From positions 1 to 30,088 of the IMG/VR virus record IMGVR_UViG_3300042484_000262: a DNA stretch of 30,088 nucleotides. One strand, given 5' to 3'. Made by a program: the position numbers and the translations under genes. The stretch is from a virus. Below, one piece after another: positions 29,820 to 30,088 of the stretch. Each line of letters opens with the position of its first letter. Positions within the stretch are counted from its first letter, which is position 1. The notes beneath the pieces were generated by a model. It ran no database searches. It had not been told where the DNA came from and saw only the letters and a program-made list of their open reading frames with translations.

Positions 29820-30088
29820 CCATCATGACGGGCTTTTTGAGCACTCGTTTGACAAAGTCCTCAGGCTCGTCGTCAGCACGTACCAGCACAAAGCCCATGC
29901 TCTCTACCAAGTCCACCTCGCATACCTGGAGGTCTATGGCGGCCGCTTCAAAGGCAATGTTCATCTTGGTAAGCGCATACTTGACGCCTGCTTGGAAGGC
30001 CTCGTACTCGCCATCACCTGTGTCTTCAAAGTCAAACTCTGACTCCATAATGTGGGCGTACTCTTGTCCATCTGCCACGATGAACTTG
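29803..30088 (-). CDS. Small conserved phage protein (5' end outside window)
   Basis: The frame stays open to the window edge (upstream codons read KFIVADGQ...), so the true start is probably beyond 30088; the GTG at 30078 is less likely. The visible part (95 residues) is acidic, with EYAHIMESEFDFEDTG and then a helix (YEAFQAGVKYALTKMN). The second half is alpha/beta (IDLQVCEVDLVESMGFVLV). I recall similar small early proteins in marine myoviruses, function unknown. It lies upstream of the 29760 gene; the strong promoter between them overlaps its 3' end. Confidence 0.65.
   Translation of the reverse strand, partial: KFIVADGQEYAHIMESEFDFEDTGDGEYEAFQAGVKYALTKMNIAFEAAAIDLQVCEVDLVESMGFVLVRADDEPEDFVKRVLKKPVMMVDSWV

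Overview
The window is about 30 kb of a tailed, contractile-tailed phage (myovirus) of the marine T4-like type. It resembles the cyanophage and pelagiphage branch of the T4 superfamily more than T4 itself. Recognisable T4-type genes are tail sheath gp18, tail tube gp19, head-completion gp4, terminase gp16 and gp17, single-strand binding protein gp32, UvsX, UvsW, primase gp61 and helicase gp41. A gp62-like clamp-loader subunit and a UvsY-like mediator are likely. I see no photosynthesis genes, tRNAs, integrase, insertion sequence or CRISPR array. The host cannot be fixed from the sequence: it is AT-rich, and its promoters fit a bacterial sigma70-type polymerase.

Layout. 1-10978 (+) is a virion morphogenesis block: sheath (5' end outside the window), tube, a tube-like protein, a small helical protein, gp4, gp16, two probable prohead or internal proteins, gp17 and a large internal-type protein. 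10985-19504 (+) is replication and recombination: gp32, uvsX, two small genes, a large unknown gene, uvsW, several conserved small genes, a gp62-like gene, a zinc-finger protein and a miniature protein that keeps the catalytic motifs of bacterial DNA polymerase III alpha. 19501-20737 holds a minus-strand gene and a structural gene. 20747-24260 (+) is the primase, a 33-residue gene, a NodU/Kae1-type carbamoyltransferase-like gene and the helicase. 24257-27703, mostly minus strand, is an accessory segment: GNAT acetyltransferase, possible nitroreductase-like protein, structural-like protein, 2OG-Fe(II) oxygenase (+), DUF2061 membrane protein and sulfotransferase-like protein. 27840-28109 encodes a small secreted protein. 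28110-28528 is noncoding but full of perfect inverted repeats. 28529-30088 (-) holds an AAA+ ATPase and two small genes, visibly richer in GC.

The most unusual signal is regulatory. Seven genes carry a T4-late-type box (core TAAATA, usually GATAAATA) exactly 4 or 5 bases before the ATG. Four others carry a sigma70 promoter (TTGACA, 17 bp, TATAAT type) with 5 or 6 bases between the -10 box and the ATG. In both sets the expected transcription start falls on or next to the start codon, so these mRNAs should be leaderless. Other genes here have ordinary Shine-Dalgarno leaders, so the phage appears to use two translation-initiation modes. Other striking items are the miniature PolIII-alpha-like protein, a promoter nested inside a terminator before gp32, and twin hairpins displaying the same 15-base sequence in equal-length loops.
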